Assembly: GCF_025766255.1 (NCBI RefSeq)
Contig: NW_026516668.1
Coordinates: 124,001 to 188,000 of the forward strand
Source: Zychaea mexicana
Lineage: Eukaryota; Mucoromycota; Mucoromycetes; Mucorales; Lichtheimiaceae
Reading direction: 5' to 3'
Length of the DNA: 64,000 bases
In this document: piece after piece, positions 46,439-64,000 of the stretch
Position numbering within the stretch: position 1 is the first letter of the stretch
Layout: each line of letters begins with the position of its first letter
Notes under the pieces: model-generated
Told to the model about the DNA's origin: nothing
The model's database searches: none
What the model saw: the letters and a program-made list of their open reading frames with translations, nothing else
Made by a program: the position numbers and the translations under genes

Positions 46439-49400
46439 TTATGTCAACTTTGTATAACTTGGTGGTGCGTATCGTCGTTTGATAATTTTGGCAACGTAGA
46501 GGGGAAGACTGCTCACAGCCGTAATGACCGCTACTTTCCAAACAAACCGCGTTGTTAAAATAAAGGACATGTCTACAAGTAAAAGAAACAGTAAGAACAT
46601 GTTATATACATCCACTAATAACCGCTAACAGTCGAGCAGATCAAAATGCATACCAAAGTAGGTTGGAAGTAACCACATGGATCCGATATATATCAATACG
46701 GTGACGATTTCTGCTATCACCATGACACGATGCCTATTGTCAAAGAAAGTGACGGAAGCGTGAGCCATAGTCATCCTTTAACAGTCCGCTGCTGCCACGT
46801 AAATGCTAATCCTCACCATGTATTGATTTCGAGAGCGACCATCAAAAGTTCGTTTAAAATCAGCGCTGTGAAAGATATGGAAACAATGTGGATAAACTCA
46901 TCCTCGAAGAGTATGATAGAAAGAATCATGATCGCACCGCCTTGATATACACTGATCAAGAGCCATGTAAAGAACGTTCGGAAAGACAATGATCGACCCT
47001 AAGCATAAAGTAGAGAATGTCTGTTAGTATTTCTTCCTTTCGTTTGATGACATGGATTAGCGGTATGCCCATGTCTCCTTTACCTTTGTCAAGTCCTTGT
47101 AAAGTTCTGGGTATAACAAAGCGATTTCTTCGCTAACATCTTGATCAAGTACCAAAGAAAAGACGGGAGCCATAGTATAAACAGTAGCATATCTGTGAAT
47201 AGAGTTGATTATCTTAGTGATATAGCGACAAAGACAAAAGCCTAAATGATCCATATTGAAAGTTTACACATACCCCACAATCAACATGCCCTGATATAAT
47301 GCGATGGGTGCAAAGTAGAACATTGCCGAGAAAACTGCCTGCATGACTGAAATAATCAAACCTCGATGAATTACAAACTGGGACAGTTTTGCTGATCGCT
47401 TATAGCTATTCCGGCCATGCCATACTAAAGAAAAATAGTGGCCACATTTTTTAGCCTAAATCTCTTTTGAAACAAGGTGCGAGAAAGATTAAGACAATAC
47501 TTACACATTAGTTTGGTTAAATGGCTGAATTGTGTGACAGAAAAATCAGCAGCCAACGATGCTTGACGTCCTTCTTTGCCAACGATACCAACACCTATGA
47601 GAAGTAATTTCTTTTCGTTTGAGTCTCCACCAACGGTTTTTGCGCTAGGGTAACGGGCCTGTGTCCTTTGGTGTGAAGTATCCATTGAGAGAAAGAAAGA
47701 TCTACATACCAACGTTGGCAGCTTGAATCATGCTCACGTCGTTACCACCATCGCCGATACAAAGCACGCGCTTCTGTGTATATTCCCGTATTAATCGTGT
47801 GATTTCGGCCTGAGCGAACAACAAGTTAGCGAGTGATGACTGTGAGTAGGTGGGTCTATTATATATACCTTTTGTGTTGGGGAGCATCGACAGCAGACGA
47901 CAGCGGGCAAAAGTGTAGCCACTTCAATAAATTCATCCCGGAAATGGTCCAAACTTAGCTACAAACACAAAAGCCTTAGCATGCGGACGAGCATAAAAGT
48001 TAAACGGACCACTCGTATTTCCTTTGTAATGATTACCTGAAGCGATTCACCATCAATAACCAAGCAGCAATCAGCCTTTGATCTCAAATTATCCAGTTCA
48101 TTCAGCACGTCGACAGGTACTTTTACTGGAGAATGAAAGATAAAGACCAGTAAAGTATGAGCCTATTGTCAAAAGCAAGGTTGGGACAAACAGAAACACT
48201 TACGTTTAGCAATTTGATGTATATTCTGATTTCGAGATACAAGTTTTGACGATACAGCAATACAAGTGGCAGTTTCAATTTTGTCACCTAACATATGCAA
48301 ATGTTCTTTTCTGTGAGCAAAAAAGCAGAAAAAAAAATAGAACGTCTTTTTTTTAACTTACCCGTCAACATCCAAATACGTAATCCAGCATTACGCAGCT
48401 GCTCCAAAGTGTTTTTAACTCCATCTTGAAGTTTATCTTCGACACCTGTCAATCCCAGTAGTTCTAATTCGGTTTCAAGGACATCCTCTATCACTCCTTG
48501 TTTACGTGCGTTACGATCGTGGATGGATAATTCAGCTTCATGGTACCTAAAATAAATCAAGTGTGAATATATGTCATTCAAACAAAGTCGGTTTCTTTTA
48601 CTGTTGGGCATCCTTACTTTGTTCTAAAATCCTCGTACATCTCTTCGGACAATCGCTTTTTAGCGACGACCAAAGTACGTAAACCTTCTCTTGCCATGTT
48701 GCCACATTCTTCGTCGAGCCTTTTATAAAGCACAATTAATGATGCCCTAATTAGTTTACTGTTGCTGTAAAGCTATCATAGTCTTTGCTCGTATACAGGT
48801 AGATACACATACCAGTCATTATATTGTACAATTCCGCTCATCACGACATCAGCGCCCTTCTCGTAAAAAGTAATCTCTTGTGTCTGTGTATCCCGGATGA
48901 TGATACCCATTCGCTTTGTTTCGCTCGTGAACGGGAAAATATGCAAGATGTCGTATTCGAAACTATCACCGGAGGATTCGACCCGTAACTGAATTTTGTT
49001 GACATCACGGCCCACCAAAGTCAATCCCATTTGCTCTGTCCATTTCACAATGGCAACTTCGTCCGGACTTGAAGCTTGGTATGTAATGTCACCATCGACA
49101 CCAATGACCGGTGTTACCTGAGATATAAACAAATAACCAAGTTAGTATCTTTTCTTAGTGAGAAACCTGTCAAATTTCTTACATTGTGACACAAGGCCAA
49201 GGCTTGGACGATCTCTTTAACACGCGAGGCAATGTTACGTCGACCCTTTCCAGACATGCCTACAACCCCTGGCCCAGTCTGAATGAGTGCTATATAACGA
49301 GAATATGCATAAAGGATGGTTAGCATTTTAACTTTTTCCCCAACTAACGATTTGTATTCATTTAAAGTAAAACAAACCAGACTCGTTATCTGCAAATGCA

Positions 49401-51597
49401 GTAGCCAAATGCGACATGATTTCATCCATTGTGTCCAAACTATATGACATTGTACCCATATGTAGCTTTTTCAGCTCCATGTCTGTACAATAATTAGCAT
49501 TAGTGAAACAATATTTAGCACCAGTGAAATCAAAAGAGAAACTCCCCAACCAATTCCTGATACATACCATTCTTTGTCAAAGTTCCTGTTTTATCCGACA
49601 AAAGATAGCCAATGCGACCTAATTCTTCAGGTAATGTGCTAGTTCGTACAATCGTGCCTTCTATCTCTGAGTCTCGTTCGATTTGTCGAGCATATACGGT
49701 TTTACCCATATCCAAATTAACACGTAAACTGTATCAGTGTTAAATTTGGTTAATAATCCGCAACAAATTATCTCCTTTGTTTATGTTAATAACCATAAAA
49801 TGAACACTTGATACCTGATAGGAATGATGGACGAAAAGAGAATCAGGAAACGGAATACGTAAATGTACCACAATCCATGAAATCCATTCAATCCAACCAT
49901 GGCAACCGACAGAGCGAGAGTTACAATAAACAGAATCTTGACAAAAGGTTCAAAAGAAACGATAAATAACGATCTCACTCTTTCGGATTATTGCTTCAGG
50001 GAACATATATGTATGTTGTATTTACCTTGGCAAGACGGTTGATCTCACGATCTATCAAGCCAACTTTCGTCTTTGGATGGTTGGTGTTCATCACAGCACG
50101 TGTATCCTTGCCAGTATAAATGACAAAACCAATAGCTGTGCCGGACGCGAGTACAGTGTTTGTCCATAATGTGTTCTCAACTCCTAGAGGTTCCATTTGT
50201 TCAATACCCGACTCCTCATCAACGTGTGTAAAAGTGCCAACAAAGCTATGAATATCCTTGTGAGGAGCATCCGCTATATATAACAAACAATAGTCAATGA
50301 CTATAGCTCGTCCAAAAGAGTTGATCCCGGGACAATAACGAAATTTCTATTACCGTAAATATCACCGCGAACAGCACTTAGTACGTTGTCAGAGGGAAGA
50401 CGTTGCAAAGATGGTACTGCCAATCGTAATTTCCAGTCAGTTTCACCATCCAGTTGGTCCGTGCGAATGAAGCATGAACCACTATCTTCGGTAGTACGTA
50501 ACAAAATCATGTCGGCTGGAATCTGGGAAAAATGGAAATATAAATCTAAGCTCGCGCTGGAAGATATCGTTCACCATGAAGTAGGCAGAAAATCCATTAC
50601 ATATATATTCTTACCCGCTGATCCTTTTGTATCACAATCATGTCACCGACACGGATCTTTGAGCTTGGTACGCTCCGGAAACCATCCGGTGTTAATGTCT
50701 GATAGAGCTGTGAATTTGCTTCCTTGTCACGTTTGTGCCGTTGGAAGTCGTCCATGGCCTCTTTGCTGATTGTGACCAATAATACAAAGCATAGCGGGCC
50801 AAAGTATGTAAAAATATAACCTAAGAGTTACATGTGTTTAATAGACTTCCATGGCAATACAATTCTTTATAGCAACCAAGCTTACCAATCTTAAGGGCAG
50901 GGATGAATTGTGATAATGCTACAAGCAAGAAATACAAATTGAAGAACACGACAAACTATACAGAAAAGGGTCAGCAGGCTGAGAGAAGAAGACCTTTCTT
51001 TCGCCAAGCAAAAACTGCTATCATTAACTATACCTGTTCGAATAGGACGAGTGGTAAAAATGTGATAATGTTGTACTTTTGGTTGACGATGATGTTGGGT
51101 GCATATTTCTTTTGCTTATCTGTAGTAAATGGATAACAGCATATGAGAAAATATTATCTTCCTGTTCTTCCTCATCATTATCCACTCCTCCCCCTCCCTT
51201 CTTGTTACTGGGTAAAGAAAAGTTAAGAACCGGTAGATACCATCGGCATGGAGTGGAATTGTCCGTGGATCTTGTTTTCGAGCAGATTTCACAAAAGGCC
51301 AAGGGAACCTTGACTTTTGTCGTTTTCTTCTTCGAGGCTGTTGTGGACTACTATCTGCTCCTGTTAATGGTGCGGATTCCTATAGAGTTTTTAGCGGTGA
51401 TCCATGACGTTTTGTGTGAGAGAAACTTTTGTGGCAAAGGAGGTAGCGGTTCAAGCACAAAAGAAGCAATAAGGGTAGTGATAGTAAAAATAGTAAAGTA
51501 CCCCCAATTCTTCGTCTATGAGAGGATCTTCATCGCTGTGTATCGAATCGGACGTTCTATACTTCCTACTACTTCGAGCTCGATCAGTAAAAGGCAT
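46439..51597 (-). CDS. NEO1: P4-ATPase phospholipid flippase, NEO1/ATP9 type
   Basis: Golgi/endosomal aminophospholipid flippase of the Neo1/ATP9A subgroup, which works without a Cdc50 subunit in yeast. I model 24 exons: 51597-51502, 51337-51241, 51119-51034, 50955-50886, 50820-50615, 50522-50354, 50273-50026, 49936-49815, 49728-49568, 49482-49378, 49289-49183, 49117-48813, 48719-48618, 48546-48362, 48287-48204, 48125-48037, 47958-47869, 47809-47710, 47594-47505, 47424-47274, 47192-47084, 46998-46817, 46733-46654, 46572-46439. They join in frame to 1055 residues. Key motifs: DGETDWKLR (210-218), PISL at 363-366, phosphorylation site DKTGTLT with D410, SSPDEVA, KGAD, and GDGGND at 793-798. The Neo1/ATP9 branch is shown by DGETDWKLR and the CHNVTP context. 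The first two exons are the least certain part. Confidence 0.93.
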
Positions 51598-52420
51598 GAG
51601 TTTTCGAAGCTCAATGGGCCGAGAATCCCTCCGCATATCAAGCTGCTGTGTCTGCAAGCGAAACAAGTTGCTATCCAGTCTCAGCGCCCGCAGTTTTCTG
51701 CTTTGAAAGGGTTCTCTCGCACACTCAGAACTGTCACGGGAAGAACCAGCAGGGAATACCACTCACAATAAAGCGCAGGCCAGAATACAGTATTGATTAT
51801 AGCAGTAGCTGTTCCAGCACAGTGAGCAATAAAGTTTAAATGTGGCAGTCTATTTGATCGCACGCCACACACTTGGGGCACTGGGTTATCATACAGTTTA
51901 TGACAAACGCTGTTTCCTTACCATGATTGCATAGTGCCGCCCGCCATACGGGATGATGTCCGCCCAAGGGCTTCTGATTGGTTGATTCGAATTTAGCAAG
52001 AAAGGGCGGATGGATGAGGTGTGACGTTGCACTTTTTGAGAATATAGGTTCTAGGTCTCTCTCGCCCACTGCTGCGGTCAACCTTTCTTCGAACCACTTC
52101 ATTTTTTTCTCTGTTTGAGAGGAAAAAGCGAATCTATTTGTCATTTGCAAGACATCTCTTCGATCTTTTAAGTCGCTCTCCGTTATCATCGACGATCTCC
52201 TTCCAAATCTCCCACGAATCAATCACAATCACATAAAAAAAACCCCAAAAAAATTATTCTAATTAACGGCATCAAGCTCGAAACGCATCTCTCGATCAAA
52301 ACAACACTCAGCATATCGTGCTTGATTCTGACGCAAACCTTTACTGATTTGTAACAAAAAGAATATAAAAAAAGAGATCCAAAAAAAAACACAGCTTTCA
52401 TTTGACGACGACGAAACGAC
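51598..52420. promoter_or_regulatory. Divergent promoter region of NEO1 and RPB1
   Basis: About 820 bp between two start codons facing away from each other. It must hold both promoters; an open frame on the minus strand (52222-51836) has no family features. An A-rich stretch directly precedes the RPB1 ATG. Confidence 0.5.
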
Positions 52421-58439
<6,019 letters not shown>

Positions 58440-60565
58440 TCAATTTCTCACAAAAAATACGCCATGGACGTTTTATAAATTTCGCGCTATAGTACAAAAA
58501 TATACTTCTTCACCCAAAAAAAATCATGGACTATCATTCTTTTTCTCTCTTCCTCAAAATAAAGTAATAAAAGATGTGTTGCTGGCTGTATATATCAAGG
58601 ATGCTCTCTATCTCGTTCAATTGTGTATTCTGATATGGTCTATTGACCTTTCACCTAAATTACAAAATGGCCACTTGGACAGTAGATGTCTTCCATTATA
58701 CTGCCGAGGGGTAATATGCGACTGTATGTAGCTTAATGTGATTGATAATGATGCGATAATGGTAATCAAGATGATTGTAGATATTAATCATAGCACCGAA
58801 TCGTCGATGTAAATATGTAAACAATCTACTGGAGGTATGTGGTTTAACAGATCATAGCTGCCAACTAGTGTCAAACTAAATTATAAACATTACAATGTGT
58901 GTGAGACGGAGTAGCGAAAAATAAACAGTTGCCAATGCGGATTTGCAATGCAAAGTCGTTGGCACAAACATTTGTTACTGAATAAGATTGTATGCCCACG
59001 TTTAATTGGACTCTGCGTGTCCTTCAGGTGGAAAAAGCGCGTCGTAGGTGGACGATGTGCATTAGACAGATGCATAATTGATTTGATGATACGTAACAGA
59101 TGACATGTTGTAAGCTACAAAAACTCCAGACCGCCGTGTTCATCTTGCACCCGTTCGTTCAACACATACGCTATGGGATCTTCTTTTTGTTTACTGCATC
59201 AAGTATCATATATCGCCAAACATATACATTAATAACAGTAAATAAACAATGTGTTTTGCTATTAAGGAAAAGAAACAGAACCTTTATATTCAACACCATC
59301 ACCACCACCCCACATCACCATGCGTCATGTGGAAGTACGTTAGTGTTACGACAAAGCATGTTTCAGAGCTGCATGATGCATGATGCTCTTTTTTCTTTCC
59401 GCTCTTCACTTTTCGATCCCTTTTATTGCCAATATCACTACAAGGCACGCTTTTATGTGGTTGCTATGGCGATCGCTGTTATATAGTGGCCGTGGCTGTC
59501 AATTCCGATGGCAACAATAAAATTACATCATTGATTTCTATATTGGGTGTATATGAAATCGACTTGGGTCCAATGCAGCTTAGGGCGAACTGCCAGAGTA
59601 GCGGGTACAGAAATGCCCCTTGGAGTTGAACCGTTGTTCTTTGAGGGAATGTAGATTCAGCTAGAGCGATGATGTGCTAGCACTAAGATGAGATAGCATG
59701 TGTAGACTTTTGCTGGGTAGTAGCGACTGGTTGGCAGCAAAGGATGAAGGAGTAGCTGCCCAGCTGCTCATAATGATGGTGTTGTTGATGATGATGATTC
59801 TGATGCATGATGAGCAGCAGCAACAACGCCCAATATGTATTGTTTGTGGGAGAATAGGGAAAACAAAGCAACTCAAACTAAACATACACTGCAGGATATT
59901 ACAGAAAAGGGATACACACACACACACACTCTCTCTCTCTCTCTCTGTGTTTATTCACTACTATTAATACTACTACTACTACTACTACGACGGAGAACCA
60001 TGTGGGAGGTGCGAGTGTATGGAAACGGCTTTGCTTATGTTCACGAGACTCCAGTTGAGAAACAAAAAAAAAAAAAATAAGCATTGCCTTAAGGGCAGAA
60101 TAACTCAACCACCGAAAAAAGGAAGGTTCTTTGCAAGAGGGAAAGGTGAGGTGGCTCACATTATATGGACTAGTTGCTTTTTCGCTTTACTGTGGTAGTA
60201 GTAGCTGAGCTTCTGCTACATATTCTCTTGTACATACACACACACACGCACACAAAAGGTGTGAGCATGTTTTTTGGTGTTACCAACAACCTGCAGAACG
60301 CCTTGTTATTTTTTTTTCTAACCTTCTTTTTTTCTGTATATCTCACTGCTGCCACTACTCCACATCTTTCCCTTCTCTTCTGGCTTCTTCTTTTTGTGCT
60401 TTTCTCCCCTCTCTTTTTTCTCTCTCCTCGTATAGGCAACAAGAACAACAGGAGCAACAATAGGAACACTACGCACGCATACAGCGCTCTCTCACGCAAA
60501 CGAACGGACCTCTCGGTTTCCACCAACGTCGACCCTGACCTTTTTGTTGTAAACGCTCTCAAACA
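58440..60565. other. Intergenic region, no gene seen
   Basis: About 2.1 kb between RPB1 and the hybrid histidine kinase. Contains the RPB1 3' UTR, a CA/CT microsatellite at about 59917-59947, TACTAC-type triplets after it and a CT-rich leader before the kinase. A 128-codon open frame (59100-59486) has no recognisable features. Confidence 0.5.
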
Positions 60566-63500
60566 ATGAACATTCCTACAACACCAATACCATGCTCTTC
60601 GACCGGACAACAGACAAACAGTAACAACGGCAACACCATGACGACCACTAGCACAAACAAAACCTTCGCACAATCTTCGTTGTCGTCGTCATCATCATCC
60701 CAAGCGATCCAATCTCTTTATACCAACACGTTTTCACTTATCGGCAATGAGTTTATGGATTGTGTAGTACGCGAACTCGCTCACTGGACCCACAGTCAAG
60801 CTGTCATGGTTCTGCAGCTCATGACTCGAGAAGAATACAGAGACATGACGAATGACACACAACACGAGGAACAGTCGACCATTGCTTCCACTACTAGTAT
60901 CGGTGGGGGAAGTGGGCGCACCATTGCTGCTGTCCCTAGCAGTCGAGAACGATCGCCTACGCAAACCACGTTTACTGTGGACGGTTCATTGCCTTCGTTA
61001 AGCAACAGCGATAGTACAGGAACAACAGCAACGAGCTCAACAACGCTACACGATAATAGCAACGACAAGTATCTTATCGTACGATTCTCTTATTGTTCCA
61101 TGCAGCAACAACAACCGGAAAACTTGTAAGTAAACGATATAATAAGCATAGGTCTCCTACATAGTGGAGAGGAAAAGAGGTTAAAAAACGAATGTATGTA
61201 GTCTACCCAATACTGCATTAAAGATCTCATCCGGCCAGGACACGCCATTTTCCAAAACTCTGCGCGATTCATTCTGCTGTATCCCAGAGAGAAGTTTCAT
61301 TGGTTTTTCGGCTTATTCGTCGAGCAACAGCTTTGTCGGCGTACGTTTGGATGACGATACCGGTGACGGGAGTAGTAGTAGTAGCAGCATGCAACACTCG
61401 AAAACGGTTGGAGTACTATGCGTGATGGACCCAAAACCAATGGATACGAAATCGATGCAAAATGCACACACATTACTCAAGGCCGCTCAACCAAGACTGG
61501 CTCGAGAGTTAGGGCGTACGATACACGAGGAAAAACTGACACGAGCTAAGAACGCGGCCAAAATGGACGCAGAGAATAAAATCAAATTTTTGGCAGACAT
61601 GAGCCATGAAATAAGGTACGCATCTTATGCCTTATAGATACGCCCCTCACACAGTGTTTCATAAGGCTCTTTTCGATGGTCAGGTTGGGATTGACTAACA
61701 TAAAAAAGAACCCCGATGAATGCGGTTATAGCGTTGACAGATCTTCTACTACGAGAGCGAGCATCGCTCAATTCAGAACAAACAGAGCATTTGGAGGTTA
61801 TCCAAACAAGTGGCCATCACTTGTTAACGGTATGGTGAAGTAGGGAGTTGATGTTTGCTGGTGGGGAGCTATAGCAGTGGCAACAGCACCAGCAGCAGCG
61901 GTGCGTTTCAGAAGAAAATGTTTCTAGTCTAACTAACCAAGGGGTGCGACCTTTCCCTTCAACCGTTTTAGGTTATCAATGACATCTTGGATATTTCTAA
62001 AATAAACCACGACCCTAAGTTCAAACTGGAGCACCGACGCTTTAGTCTACGTAAATGCATGAAAGGTAAGCGTATAATGCAGGTAGCCATAAATTGATGG
62101 TGATGAGGATGATAGCTAGATCGCTGTATCGGCAATTGTGTAGCAGCATAGCTATGAAATTGGACTTTGCTAACACTGTAATAGATGCTCTGAACATGGC
62201 AAGACATCAAGCATCCATGTCCCAGCCTGGCAAGATTGTGTACGTGAGCGAGTATCCTGCAGAGATAAATGATCGTATGCCTGTGCGCCAAATGATTTAC
62301 GAACTGGAAAAGACCAACTTCATACCACCTCAAAGACCCCATCACTCGGAGAAAACGCGGTTACCACTGCTTTGGAAAATTGATTCTGATGTGCCGGACA
62401 TCCTTATGGGTGATACGATGCGACTAACTCAGATCATGTTAAACTTGTGCTCAAATGCAGTTAAGGTAAATGTGTATCCGTCTTGCTTCAAAACTCTAAT
62501 TTTTTTTCTTTCTTTTGAGACTTATCCCGTTCGAGTTTAGTTTACAAAGGACGGAGGAGTTCGTGTCAGGATCAAGCGGTGCATGCCCACTCCTGCGCGT
62601 ACGTTTGAACACCAAGAACATCCCTCAACCCAAACATCCTTAAAGAGACGCTATGACGCTAAGATTGAAACCATGTGGAGTCGTGCTATGCGGAGGACAA
62701 CAAGTAATGACGGAGGTAGCGGGCCAGACAACAACAACAGCGCCGAGTCAGCAACAGGATACAACAGCGATGATGAAAATGATGACGACGGCCGTCCTTT
62801 GGAGAAAGCCATACTCGAGATATCAGTCAGGTTCATACCACATTTTAAAACTTTCCACCATCATGTGGCCCAATGATAGCATCGTCTATTCTAAACTGAC
62901 ATTTAACACAATCTTAATAGTGATAGTGGCATCGGAATACCTGCTGACCGATTACCCAGACTGTTCAAGTCATTTTCACAGATTGATATATCCACAGCAC
63001 GACGCTATGGTGGTACCGGACTCGGACTAGCAATTTCCAGCACCTTGGTTAATCATATGGGCGGATGTCTATGGGTGGAGTCAGAACAAGAGGTAGGATC
63101 TTGCTTTGCTTTGACATTACCCATGTCCATTGCACGAAACCATTCTGGCGGCACCGGTGCTGGTAGTGTAGCGGATGATGCGACAGGTTTAGAAAGTGCT
63201 AGTACGAGCAGTATACTGGCGTCTCCAGATTCTCCAGGCCTTAGCGACGCCGAATGCAACATCAGCATCAACTCGGCTCTGGAAGGAGATTGTGCTAGCA
63301 TTTCGTCAGACATAGCTAATGGCGCTGCTATTCCTCTTACTACTGCTGCTGTGAGCAACCATGCTTCTACAACATCTGCTGCTTCACCTTCACTCATTTC
63401 TTCGGCTCACTTAGGAGGAGATACTCCTTACGAAACAACAGCAACAACAACGGAACAACTACCTCAATGGAGCACATTTACGCCACCCCTCAGATCACCT

Positions 63501-64000
63501 GCAACGGAATATTCACAATTTCTACCCCCTTCTTCTCAAGCACAGAACAACCCCGTTATGTCTATTGGAGCGCGGATTATACCCGGGCCCCCTTCGTCAC
63601 CTGATATACCGATGGATATATCCTCCTGTAATGGTGATACACCTGCTACGAGCACTTCTGATGAATCAAATCAGAAACCACCGGGTATCAGTCGACACCA
63701 TTCATTACCTCATCATCATCATCATCCACCGCATCCGCATTCTCTCATTTCTAATAACTCATTCTCATCCGTCAAAGGCGAAAGCAACAATAGCGTCAAC
63801 GACGACAACAACAGCAGCAGCAGCAGCAACAATAATGCTCGAAATGCTCGACATTCTGGCACCAAGCAACCGTATCACCATCATTACCATCAACACAAAA
63901 AGTCCTCAGGCGATGGCAGCGAAGAGAACATTGCCATGTTGTACCCTATCAAAATTATGCTCGCTGAAGACAATGTCTGTAAGTTACTTTATTCCGTTGC
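60566..64000 (+). CDS. Hybrid sensor histidine kinase, 3' end beyond window
   Basis: Signalling kinase of the fungal hybrid type, feeding a phosphorelay. In-window exons: 60566-61125, 61202-61615, 61709-61829, 61972-62065, 62185-62465, 62541-62830, 62921-63978; the next exon is outside. About 939 residues are visible. The N-terminus has low-complexity Ser/Thr stretches and a segment (about 50-310) with GAF-like character (FMDCVVRELAHWTHSQAVMV ... TVGVLCVMDPKP), without clear membrane helices. The H box is FLADMSHEIRTPMNAV with phospho-acceptor H322. N box (LTQIMLNLCSNAVKFT), G1 (DSGIGIPADRL), F box (LFKSFSQID) and G2 (GGTGLGLAIS) are intact, so the ATPase domain should be active. A long Ser/His/Asn-rich linker follows, then PIKIMLAEDNV, the beginning of a receiver domain with its acidic ED pair. 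No HAMP repeats are seen, so it is not Nik1-like. Confidence 0.93.

Overview
The window is nuclear DNA of a filamentous fungus, most likely an early-diverging one (Mucoromycota, probably Mucorales). The evidence is indirect but consistent. There are many short GT-AG introns (up to 23 in one gene). An aspartic protease has the rhizopuspepsin-type 'STLC' segment. Fungus-typical genes are present (APSES/ankyrin cell-cycle factor, NCE101, CreA/Mig1-type zinc finger, hybrid histidine kinase). ATG10, CHMP2-type VPS2 and a heptad-rich RPB1 are eukaryotic. The species cannot be named from the sequence alone. No ribosomal RNA, tRNA or CRISPR array was found.

Layout. 24-1716 (+): MFS sugar transporter. 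1717-4044: non-coding, with a palindromic MITE-like element. 4045-6350 (-): MBP1/SWI4-type APSES-ankyrin factor. 7484-8651 (+): Rab5-type GTPase. 9150-10789 (-): secreted pepsin-like protease. 12311-14027 (-): REI1, head-to-head with NCE101 (14222-14530, +). 16133-22540: accessory block holding two near-identical, oppositely oriented intronless metallo-beta-lactamase-fold genes, the tail of a third paralogue, a deleted pogo-like transposon, an 11-bp tandem repeat and a possible ABC-transporter fragment. 22009-26195: mostly non-coding. 26196-27459 (+): unknown, probably secreted protein rich in Q and N tracts. 28066-28891 (+): ATG10, convergent with HSP10 (29115-29829, -). 29830-33733: gene-poor. 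33734-35247 (-): SSF1/Peter Pan, head-to-head with thiamine pyrophosphokinase (35448-36956, +). 37280-39422 (+): 658-residue protein of unknown family. 40181-41050 (-): CreA/Mig1-like repressor. 41051-45017: gene-poor, with G-rich tracts. 45018-46158 (+): VPS2/CHMP2. 46439-51597 (-): NEO1/ATP9-type P4-ATPase in 24 exons, head-to-head with RPB1 (52421-58439, +). 60566-64000 (+): hybrid histidine kinase, cut by the window end at the start of its receiver domain.

Most genes are housekeeping: trafficking (Rab5, VPS2, NEO1, ATG10), ribosome assembly (REI1, SSF1), transcription (RPB1, MBP1-like, CreA-like), protein folding (HSP10), cofactor synthesis (TPK) and nutrition (transporter, protease). They do not form one pathway. 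Exon models were built by hand from GT-AG sites, reading phase and family conservation. Joined reading frames are consistent for every modelled gene, but no transcript evidence was available. I found no convincing new multi-gene system. The most unusual part is the 16-22.5 kb duplicated-gene/transposon block. The most interesting gene-structure features are the start-codon-only coding exons and a GC-AG intron.
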